Assembly: GCA_023249095.1 (NCBI GenBank)
Contig: JAHFDK010000024.1
Span: forward strand, 1 to 40,171
Length of the DNA stretch: 40,171 bases
Direction of reading: 5' to 3'
Source: Candidatus Rokuibacteriota bacterium
GTDB taxonomy: Bacteria > Methylomirabilota > Methylomirabilia > Rokubacteriales > CSP1-6
Both the position numbers and the translations under genes were made by a program. This document shows, in pieces, positions 33,048 to 40,171 of the stretch; positions within the stretch are counted from its first letter, which is position 1; the number at the start of each line of letters is the position of its first letter. The notes under the pieces were generated by a model that saw only the letters and a list, made by a program, of their open reading frames with translations, was not told the DNA's origin and made no database searches.

Positions 33048-36000
33048 ATGAAGTGTCCCCGGTGCCAGCAGGAGAACCCGCGCCAGGCGAAGTTCTGCCT
33101 GGAGTGCGCGGCGCCTCTTGCTCTGCGATGCGCGAACTGCGGGACACAACTGCCGGCCGGAGCGAAGTTCTGCTTCGAGTGCGCGACGCCGGTCAGCGCC
33201 CGGGGCTCGGCGCCGCGATTTGCCTCACCCGAGGCCTACACGCCGAAGCATCTCGCCGAACGGATCATCAACTCAAAGGCGGCGCTGGAAGGCGAGCGCA
33301 AGCAGGTCACGGTCCTCTTCGCCGACCTCAAGGGCTCGATGGAGCTGCTCGCTGACCGCGATCCCGAGGAGGCGCGCAAGATTCTCGATCCCGTCCTCGA
33401 ACGCATGATGGAGGCCGTCCACCGCTACGAGGGCACGGTGAACCAGGTGATGGGCGACGGGATCATGGCGCTCTTCGGCGCGCCGCTGGCCCATGAGGAC
33501 CACGCCGTGCGGGCCTGCTACGCGGCGCTCCGGATGCAGGAGAGCGTGAAGAAGTACGCGGAAGAGGTCCGACGCTCTCACGCGGCCGTGGTCAAGATCC
33601 GCGTCGGACTCAACTCCGGCGAGGTCGTCGTGCGCGCCATCGGCAGCGATCTCCACATGGACTACACGGCCGTCGGCCAGACGACGCACCTGGCCGCGCG
33701 GATGGAGCAGCTCGCCGATCCCGGCGCGATCGCGATCACGCCCGAGACGCTGGCGCTGGTCGAGGGCTACGTCGAGGTGAAGTCGCTGGGTCCGGTGCCG
33801 GTGAAGGGGCTCGGCGAGCCGGTCGAGGTGTTCGAGCTGGCTGGGGCCGGCGCCGCCCGCACCCGCCTCGAGGGCGCGGCGCGGCGGGGGCTCACGCGCT
33901 TCGTCGGCCGGACCGAGGAGCTGGAGCAGCTCCGGGGCGCCCTCGACCGCGCGAGCCAGGGCCACGGTCAGGTGGTCGCGGTGGTCGGGGAGCCGGGCGT
34001 GGGCAAGTCGCGTCTCTTCTGGGAGCTCATCCACTCCCACCGCGTCCACGGCTGGCTCATCGTGCAATCCGCCTCGGTCTCCTACGGCAAGGCCACTGCC
34101 TACCTGCCCGTGATCGAGCTGCTGCGAAGCTACTTCGAGATCGAGAACCGCGACGACCCGCGCAAGATCCGGGAGAAGGTCACGGGGAAGGTCTTGACAC
34201 TCGCGCCGGCGCTCGGGCCCGCGGTGCCCGCCCTCCTGGCACTCCTCGACGTGCCGGTGGAGGAGGCGTCCTGGCAGGACCTCGATCCGCTCCAGCGGCG
34301 CCAGCAAACGCTCGACGCAGTCAAGCGCCTGTTGCTGCGCGAGAGCGAGGTCCAGCCTCTGATCGTTGTCTTCGAGGACCTTCACTGGATCGATGGCGAA
34401 ACCCAGACGTTGCTCGACAGCCTCGTCGAGAGCCTGCCCGCGGCGCGCCTCCTGCTCCTCGTCAACTACCGCCCCGAGTACAGCCACGTCTGGGGCGGCA
34501 AGACCTACTACCGCCAGCTCCGCATCGATCCCCTACCGCCCGAGAGCGCTGACGAGCTGCTCCATGCGCTCCTCGGCCCTGACGCGGCGCTCGGCCCGCT
34601 CAAGCAGGTCCTGGTCGAGCGGACGGAGGCGAATCCCCTCTTCCTCGAGGAGAGTGTGCGCGCCCTGGTGGAGACGGCGGCTCTGGCGGGCGAGCGCGGC
34701 GCATATCGGCTCACCCGGCCCGTCGAGCAGCTGACGATCCCCGCCACCGTCCAGGCCATCCTGGCCGCGCGTATCGACCGCCTGGGGCCCGAGGCCAAGC
34801 GCCTGCTCCAGGCGGCCGCCGTCATCGGCAAGGACGTGCCCATGCCGCTGCTCCTGGCCATCGCCGACGCGCCGGAGCCCGAGGTGCGCGCCGGGCTGAC
34901 GCACCTGCAGGCGGCGGAGTTCCTTTACGAGGTCAGGCTCTTTCCGGACCTCGAGTACACGTTCAAGCACGCGCTCACTCATGAAGTCGCGTACGGGGGG
35001 CTGCTCCACGAGCGGCAGCGCGCTCTCCACGCCCGCATCACCGAGGCCATCGAGCGACTCTCGCCCGAGCGCGTCGCCGAGCAGGTCGAGCGGCTGGCCC
35101 ACCACGCCCTGCGCGGAGAGCTGTGGGACAAGGCGGTCGTCTATCTCCGCCAGGCGGGGCTCCGGGTCATGGCGCGGGCAGGCTACCGCGAGGCCATTGC
35201 CCACCTGGAGCAGGCGCTCGGGACCCTCCGCCATCTCCCCGAGACCCGGGAAACGATCGAGCTGACTATCGACATCCGCATCGACCTCCGGAACGCGCTC
35301 CTCCCGCTCGGCGATCTGGCGCACAGGCGGGAGCACCTCCACGAGGCAGAGGTACTCGCCAGGACGCTCGGCGACCCGCGCCGCATCGGGCGGATCGCCG
35401 GCTTCATGGTGGACGAGTGCCTCAACGCTGGCGATTACGACGAGGCCGTCCGATTCGGGCAGGAAGCCCTGAGTATCGCGCGAACCATCGGTGATCGCTC
35501 GATCGAGGTGCTCGCAACGTCCAACCTGGGCGAGACACACGCCGCCCGGGGCGAGCTTAGCGACGCGGCTACCTTCCTCGAGCGCTACGTGGCGCTCGAG
35601 GGCGACCTGCGCTACGAGCGCTTCGGGACGCCTGTCATCAAATCCGCGGACTCGGGGGGCTGTCTCGCCGACGTGCTCTCCCAGCTCGGCCGGTTCGACG
35701 AGGCCATCGAGCACGCTGAGGCCGCGGTGCGGATCGCTGAAGAGGCCGATCATCCCTTCACGCTGTACTGGGGGTTGTTTCATCTCGGCCTCGTCCACCT
35801 CCGTCGCGGGGATCTCCCACGCGCCACCCAGCTCCTCGAGCGGGGCCTCGACCTCTGCCGAACGTGGCAGATCGTTGCCGGGACACCGTTCGTCGCGGCG
35901 ACCCTCGGCGGCGCCTACGCCCTCGCCGGCCGGGCTGACGAGGCGCTCCCGCTGGTCGCGGACGCCGTCGAGGATCTCCGCCGTCGCCAGATTCACCGCC

Positions 36001-36398
36001 AGCCCGCGCTCATTCTTCTGTGCGCGGGGACGACCTACCTCTCGGCCGGGCGGATCGACGAGACCGCCAGCCACGCCCGAGAGGCACTGGCGCTCACCCG
36101 CCGGCTGGGGGCTCGGGGAAGCGAGGCCCACGCCCTGTGCCTCGCCGGTGACGTCGCGTCGACAGGTGGCGCTGAGGATGCTGAAGGCTACTATCGCGAA
36201 GCGCTGGCGCTCGCCGAACCGCGCGGAATGCGCCCGCTCGTCGCCCACTGCCACCTCGGCCTCGGCAAGCTCTACCGGCGCACGGGCAAGCGGGAGCAGG
36301 CCCGCGAGCACCTCACCACCGCGACGACGATGTACCGTGAGATGGACATGCGGTTCTGGCTGGAGGAGGCGGAGGCAGAACTGAAGGTGTTGAGATGA
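33048..36398 (+). CDS. Zinc-ribbon/class III cyclase/AAA ATPase/TPR signalling protein
   Basis: An 1116-aa protein. Two zinc ribbons: Cys3/6/17/20 and Cys28/31/42/45. The class III cyclase domain (about 80-265) has metal Asp93 (LFADLKGS) and Asp137 (VMGDGIMALFGAP), the adenine-specifying Asp205 (MDYTAVG) and Arg218 (LAARME); the transition-state Asn position holds His214. An AAA/STAND-type ATPase follows with Walker A GEPGVGKS (314-321) and LIVVFEDLHWID. The rest is TPR-like helices (e.g. LERGLDLCRTWQIVAG, GKLYRRTGKREQAREHL). Cyclic nucleotide production is plausible, but the His change leaves activity uncertain. ATG 33048 follows a GGAGG site. It ends in an ATGA overlap with a degenerate second zinc-ribbon start. 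Confidence 0.9.
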   Translation: MKCPRCQQENPRQAKFCLECAAPLALRCANCGTQLPAGAKFCFECATPVSARGSAPRFASPEAYTPKHLAERIINSKAALEGERKQVTVLFADLKGSMELLADRDPEEARKILDPVLERMMEAVHRYEGTVNQVMGDGIMALFGAPLAHEDHAVRACYAALRMQESVKKYAEEVRRSHAAVVKIRVGLNSGEVVVRAIGSDLHMDYTAVGQTTHLAARMEQLADPGAIAITPETLALVEGYVEVKSLGPVPVKGLGEPVEVFELAGAGAARTRLEGAARRGLTRFVGRTEELEQLRGALDRASQGHGQVVAVVGEPGVGKSRLFWELIHSHRVHGWLIVQSASVSYGKATAYLPVIELLRSYFEIENRDDPRKIREKVTGKVLTLAPALGPAVPALLALLDVPVEEASWQDLDPLQRRQQTLDAVKRLLLRESEVQPLIVVFEDLHWIDGETQTLLDSLVESLPAARLLLLVNYRPEYSHVWGGKTYYRQLRIDPLPPESADELLHALLGPDAALGPLKQVLVERTEANPLFLEESVRALVETAALAGERGAYRLTRPVEQLTIPATVQAILAARIDRLGPEAKRLLQAAAVIGKDVPMPLLLAIADAPEPEVRAGLTHLQAAEFLYEVRLFPDLEYTFKHALTHEVAYGGLLHERQRALHARITEAIERLSPERVAEQVERLAHHALRGELWDKAVVYLRQAGLRVMARAGYREAIAHLEQALGTLRHLPETRETIELTIDIRIDLRNALLPLGDLAHRREHLHEAEVLARTLGDPRRIGRIAGFMVDECLNAGDYDEAVRFGQEALSIARTIGDRSIEVLATSNLGETHAARGELSDAATFLERYVALEGDLRYERFGTPVIKSADSGGCLADVLSQLGRFDEAIEHAEAAVRIAEEADHPFTLYWGLFHLGLVHLRRGDLPRATQLLERGLDLCRTWQIVAGTPFVAATLGGAYALAGRADEALPLVADAVEDLRRRQIHRQPALILLCAGTTYLSAGRIDETASHAREALALTRRLGARGSEAHALCLAGDVASTGGAEDAEGYYREALALAEPRGMRPLVAHCHLGLGKLYRRTGKREQAREHLTTATTMYREMDMRFWLEEAEAELKVLR

Positions 36399-36496
36399 AG
36401 TGTCTCTCGTGTCAGCACGAGAGCCCCCGCAGACACAAACTCACGAGGAGTGGGGCGCACACCTCGCTGCTTGCCCACACGAGCGCCTTCGCCTAG
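36395..36496 (+). pseudogene. Remnant start of a second zinc-ribbon cyclase gene
   Basis: Overlapping the previous stop (ATGA) is a 33-codon frame starting MKCLSCQHESPRR, closely matching MKCPRCQQENPRQ of the gene just ended, with the first CxxC kept. After about 13 codons similarity is lost and a TAG closes it at 36494. It looks like the N-terminal stump of a tandem paralogue, the remainder deleted and replaced by the GAF-kinase gene. Confidence 0.65.
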
Positions 36497-36550
36497 CCTG
36501 TCGTCGATCGCTGATCGGTCGGAATGCCTGTGAGAAGCGAGGAGAGGCCG

Positions 36551-39500
36551 ATGCGTCGGCGTGCAAAGCCCGCGAAGGCGAAGGTCGAAGCCACGCTCCC
36601 TGTCGCCCGCAAGTCGCGGAAGAACCAAGGCCCCAAAGTCCGCGACCTTGAGAAGCGCCTGGCGGAAGCGTTGAAGCTCAAGACAGAGGCGCTGAAGCGC
36701 GAGGCGGAGGCGCTAGGGCAGCTCCAGACGCGCAACCGCGAACTGGTTGAGGCGCTGGAGCAGCAGACGGCGACGAGCGAGATCCTGCGGGTCATCTCCG
36801 GCTCGCCGACGAATATTCAGCCCATGCTCGACGCGATCGTTCAGAGCGCCGTCCGGCTCTGTGACAGCCTCTTCAGCGTCGTCTTCCTCTTCGACGGCCG
36901 CCAGATCGCGCAGGCCGCCCATCACGGCTTCAGCGCGGAAGGGCTCGCGGCCGAGCGGAGGAATTGGCCCCGGCCAGCGACACGCGACACCATGACCGGC
37001 CAGGCGATCCTGGACCGGCGGATCGTTCACGTGCGGGACGCCGAGACGGACGGTGACGTACCCCCGTTGACCCGCGAGGTCGCGCGGGCCGTCGGCTATC
37101 GCAGCATCATTTCCGTCCCGATGCTCCGAGAGGGCGAGTGCATCGGCTCGATCAACGCGGCCCGCGTGAGGTCCGCATTCACCGAGAGGCAGATCGCGCT
37201 GCTCACGACCTTCGCCGACCAGGCGGTCATCGCGATCGAGAACGTGCGGCTGTTCAAAGAACTGCAGGAGAAGAATAAGGCGTTGACGCAGGCCCACGCT
37301 CAGGTCACTGAGGCGCTGGAGCAGCAGACCGCGACGAGCGAAATCCTCCGGGTCATCGCGAGTTCACCGACAGACATCGAGCCGGTTCTTGATGCCGTAG
37401 CGGAAAGCTCCGCTCGGCTCTGCGGAGCAAACGACGCGCAGATCTACCGTGTCGAGGGAGAGACCGTGCTCCGGGTCGCTCGGTTCGGGCCCCTTCCTGC
37501 ATCGCCTGAAAGTGCAACAATGTCGATCAGCCGCGGCCTGGTCGTCGGCCGCACCGTGATCGATCGAGAGACGATTCACATCCACGACATCACCCCGCTC
37601 TTCGACACCGAGTTTCCCGAATCTCGGAACCGCTTTATTGCCGGCACTCGCACAGTTCTCTCCACACCACTCCTGCGCGAGGGTGTTCCGATCGGCGTGA
37701 TCCTCATTCGCCGGCTAGAGGTCCGGCCCTTCTCCGACAACCAGGTCAAGCTGCTCAAGACCTTCGCCGACCAGGCCGTCATCGCCATCGAGAACGCGCG
37801 GCTGTTCAGCGAGCTGCAGGCCAAGAACGCCGATCTCACCGAAGCACTAGAGCAGCAGACGGCGACGAGCGAGATCCTCAGTGTCATTTCGCGTTCGCCG
37901 ACGGATGTCCAGCCGGTCTTTGACACGATCGCGCGGAGCGCGGTACGGCTGTGCGAGGGAGCGCGGACGCTCGTCTGCACGTTCGACGGTGAGCTGATTC
38001 ATCTCGCCGCTTACCACAACGCGACTCCCGAGGCGCTCGAATCCGCCCGCGCCGAGCTGTTCCCCCTACGGCCTCGCCATGAGCTGCCATTCGCCCGGGC
38101 GATCCTGAATCGCGCGCTGGTGCACGTGCGCGACGTCGATCGGGAGCCCGGTCCCACGCCGGAGTTCTTACGCCAGGCGCGCGTGCGCAGCGCTCTCTGC
38201 GTGCCGCTGCTCCGGGATGGCCACGCGATCGGTGTGATTGCCGTCTCGCGGAGCGAACCCAGGCCGTTCTCTGACAACCAAATCGCGCTCTTGCAGACCT
38301 TCGCCGACCAAGCCGTCATCGCGATCGAGAACGTGCGGCTCTTCAAAGAGCTGGACGCACGCAATCGCGACCTCGCCGAGGCGCTGACCCAGCAGACGAC
38401 GACCAGCGAGATCCTTAGGGTCATTGCCGGCTCCCCGACAGATCTGCAGCCGGTACTCGATGCGCTGGTCGAGAGCGCCAGCCGGCTGTGCCAAGCGGCG
38501 GACACCTTTCTCCTGCTCGTCGAAGGGGATCAGCTCAGGGTGGCCGCCCTCCACGGCTCCGTGGAAGAGAGCGCCAGGCTCTCGAATGCGATTCACCGCG
38601 GTTGGATGGCCGGCCGAGCCGTCGTGGACGCCCGGACGGTTCACGTCGAGGATCTGACCAAGTCCGAGGCCGAGTTCCCCCTCGGCGCGCAGATTGCCGT
38701 CCGGCTTGGACACCGGACTGCGCTCGCCATGCCCCTCCTCCGCAAGGGCGTCCCGATCGGGGCCCTCTTCCTTCGCCGCCGGGAGGTCCGGCAGTTCTCG
38801 GACAAGGAGATCGCGCTCCTCCAGACCTTCGCGGACCAGGCCGTCATCGCCATTGAGAACGTCCGGCTGTTCAAGGAGCTGGAGGCCCGTAACAAAGCGC
38901 TCACGGAGGCCCTGGAGCAACAGACGGCGACGGCCGAGATCCTGCGGACGATCAGCCAGGCTCAGACGGACGCGCAGCCGGTGTTCGAGGCGATCGCGGA
39001 CAGCGTCATGCGGCTCTTCGGGGCCTGGTCGGCGTTGGTATTCGGGTACGACGGCGAGTTTCTGCGCCTGACGGCGGCGCGCGGCGGTTTGCCGGGGAGC
39101 AGCGACTCCCTCCTCGCGCGACTCGGGGTCCCGTACCGCCCGACGGACGACAGCCCGGCCCTTCGAACGGTGCGGACGCGGACGGTACAGCACATCGTCA
39201 ATGTGGAGGCGTTGGATCCGTCTTGGAACCCGCGATTCCAGGAGGAGGCCACCGCGCGCGGGTTCAGATCCCTAGTGCAGGCGCCGATGTTGCGCGAAGA
39301 CGACGTGGTCGGAGTCATCGCGGTCACCCGCGCCCAGCCCGGAGGGTTCACCCCGGCCGAGATCGCGCTCCTCAAAACCTTTGCCGACCAGGCCGTCATT
39401 GCCATCGAGAACGTGCGGTTGTTACGGAACTTCAGACGCGCAACCGCGAGATCGCGGACAAGAGTCGCCAGCTTGAAGTCGCCAGCCAACACAAGTCCGA

Positions 39501-39571
39501 GTTCCTGGCCAACATGTCGCACGAGCTGCGAACGCCGCTCAACGCGATCATCGGCTTCTCCGAGGTGCTGA
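36551..39571 (+). CDS. Multi-GAF histidine kinase, sensor part (frameshifted before the kinase)
   Basis: About 1006 codons: a basic N terminus, a coiled coil (LEKRLAEALKLKTEALKREA) and five GAF domains, each led by EALEQQTATSEILRVI-type linkers (36752, 37312, 37843, 38380, 38908) and ended by FADQAVIAIENVRLF-type helices. GAF domains bind small ligands or chromophores, but no ligand cysteine is evident across all copies. No transmembrane segment is seen, so it is cytosolic. ATG 36551 has a GAGGAG ribosome-binding site; an ATG at 36524 is less likely. After ENVRLL at about 39423 one base is missing and the frame runs into an unrelated arginine-rich tail, stopping at 39571. The kinase part continues in another frame. 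Confidence 0.85.
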   Translation: MRRRAKPAKAKVEATLPVARKSRKNQGPKVRDLEKRLAEALKLKTEALKREAEALGQLQTRNRELVEALEQQTATSEILRVISGSPTNIQPMLDAIVQSAVRLCDSLFSVVFLFDGRQIAQAAHHGFSAEGLAAERRNWPRPATRDTMTGQAILDRRIVHVRDAETDGDVPPLTREVARAVGYRSIISVPMLREGECIGSINAARVRSAFTERQIALLTTFADQAVIAIENVRLFKELQEKNKALTQAHAQVTEALEQQTATSEILRVIASSPTDIEPVLDAVAESSARLCGANDAQIYRVEGETVLRVARFGPLPASPESATMSISRGLVVGRTVIDRETIHIHDITPLFDTEFPESRNRFIAGTRTVLSTPLLREGVPIGVILIRRLEVRPFSDNQVKLLKTFADQAVIAIENARLFSELQAKNADLTEALEQQTATSEILSVISRSPTDVQPVFDTIARSAVRLCEGARTLVCTFDGELIHLAAYHNATPEALESARAELFPLRPRHELPFARAILNRALVHVRDVDREPGPTPEFLRQARVRSALCVPLLRDGHAIGVIAVSRSEPRPFSDNQIALLQTFADQAVIAIENVRLFKELDARNRDLAEALTQQTTTSEILRVIAGSPTDLQPVLDALVESASRLCQAADTFLLLVEGDQLRVAALHGSVEESARLSNAIHRGWMAGRAVVDARTVHVEDLTKSEAEFPLGAQIAVRLGHRTALAMPLLRKGVPIGALFLRRREVRQFSDKEIALLQTFADQAVIAIENVRLFKELEARNKALTEALEQQTATAEILRTISQAQTDAQPVFEAIADSVMRLFGAWSALVFGYDGEFLRLTAARGGLPGSSDSLLARLGVPYRPTDDSPALRTVRTRTVQHIVNVEALDPSWNPRFQEEATARGFRSLVQAPMLREDDVVGVIAVTRAQPGGFTPAEIALLKTFADQAVIAIENVRLLRNFRRATARSRTRVASLKSPANTSPSSWPTCRTSCERRSTRSSASPRC
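36752..39423 (+). repeat. Five in-gene GAF repeats, about 530-560 bp period
   Basis: Each unit begins with codons for EALEQQTAT (or a variant) and ends with FADQAVIAIENVRL at about 37210, 37760, 38300, 38828 and 39380. The last segment is nearly identical at DNA level between copies, so this gene can recombine internally or mis-assemble. Confidence 0.85.
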
Positions 39572-40171
39572 CGGAACGTATGTTCGGGGAGCTGAACGAG
39601 AAGCAGGAAGAGTATCTGAAGGACATCAACGCGTCGGGCACGCATCTGCTGTCCCTGATCAATGACATCCTCGATCTGTCGAAGATCGAGGCCGGGCGGA
39701 TGGAGCTTGAGCTAACGGACTTCGACCTCCCCACGGCGCTTGACAATGCCCTAACCCTGGTCCGCGAGCGAGCGGCGCGACGGGGTATCACGTTGGAGAA
39801 GAGCGTCGATGAGCGCCTGGGCCAGATACGGGCGGACGAGCGAAAGATCCGACAGGTGGCCCTGAACGTGCTGTCCAACGCAATCAAGTTCACGCCGGAG
39901 GGCGGCCGGATCGAAGTGCGGGCGGTGCCGGTGGACGGGTCGGTCGAAGTGTCAGTCAGCGACACCGGGGTGGGCATCGCGCCCGAGGACCAGGAGGCCG
40001 TGTTCGAAGAGTTTCGCCAGGTCGGCACCAGCGCGGCGAAGCAGGAAGGGACGGGGCTCGGGTTAGCTCTCTGCCGCAAGTTCGTCGAGTTGCATGGCGG
40101 GAGAATATGGGTCACGAGCCAGGTGGGCGTGGGCTCGACGTTCACGTTCACGATCCCGGTGCGCCGTAGCG
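39424..40171 (+). CDS. Histidine kinase part of the multi-GAF gene (partial, runs off the window)
   Basis: This is the original continuation of the GAF protein, out of frame by one base. It opens with TELQTRNREIADKSRQLEVA, then the H-box FLANMSHELRTPLNAIIGFS (phosphoacceptor His at 39520-39522). The HATPase domain follows: N-box NVLSNAIKFTPEGG, G1 SDTGVGIAPED, F-box FEEFRQV and G2 GTGLGLALCRKFVELHGG. No stop occurs before the window end. Whether a response regulator or receiver follows cannot be seen. It would have no start of its own, so if the frameshift is real the kinase is lost. Confidence 0.85.

Noticed and set aside
33273..36311. Two long minus-strand frames opposite the cyclase gene
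   Set aside because: Leucine/acid-rich mirrors of the real TPR-type coding; no start signals or family motifs.

Overview
The window is about 40 kb of high-GC bacterial chromosome, probably metagenomic. Gene density, frequent GTG starts, stop/start overlaps (ATGA, GTGA), TRAP and TAXI solute receptors, a zinc-ribbon/cyclase/AAA/TPR protein and a GAF-array kinase suggest a soil or subsurface lineage such as Candidatus Rokubacteria/Methylomirabilota or a deltaproteobacterium-like group. That placement is an inference from gene style; no rRNA or tRNA gene was seen.

Layout. 1-1063 is the tail of a urease accessory cluster (ureG, ureD). 1103-2730 is a DUF47/PiT phosphate uptake pair. 2784-3776 (-) is an orphan TAXI solute receptor. 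3955-8061 (-) holds two sigma-54 enhancer-binding regulators, one of PrsR type with a receiver domain and one without, plus a YvcK-like protein and a small winged-helix-like protein. 8284-8924 is a divergent pair of small arginine-rich paralogues; the leftward one has a near-consensus sigma-54 promoter. 8918-14167 is an operon of FdrA, a DUF1116 protein and a molybdopterin hydroxylase large subunit, which with the urease genes points to ureide/purine nitrogen use. 14172-17022 has an arsenite methyltransferase with its own promoter, an EamA transporter and a LOG protein. 17075-19661 has a DUF2652 protein, an antisense-overlapping zinc-ribbon gene and NadE.

19662-21650 is an accessory island of visibly lower GC. 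It holds one long gene broken by three single-base indels and ends in a striking hairpin. 21652-25889 (-) is a four-gene operon: flavin reductase, DegT aminotransferase, MsbA-like exporter and NHL-repeat protein. Mrp, LonN-domain and double-PDZ genes follow on the + strand. 28404-32467 is a complete TRAP transporter (DctP, terminator, DctQ, an oversized DctM). 33048-40171 is signalling: an 1116-aa cyclase/AAA/TPR protein, the degenerate zinc-ribbon start of a second such gene, and a five-GAF histidine kinase split by a frameshift and cut by the window end.

Points most worth checking are the sigma-54 promoter and paired small paralogues at 8284-8924, a recurring arrangement in which a -10 hexamer lies 6-8 nt before the start codon (apparently leaderless mRNAs), the decayed island gene with its attC-like hairpin, and the ghost of a second cyclase gene.
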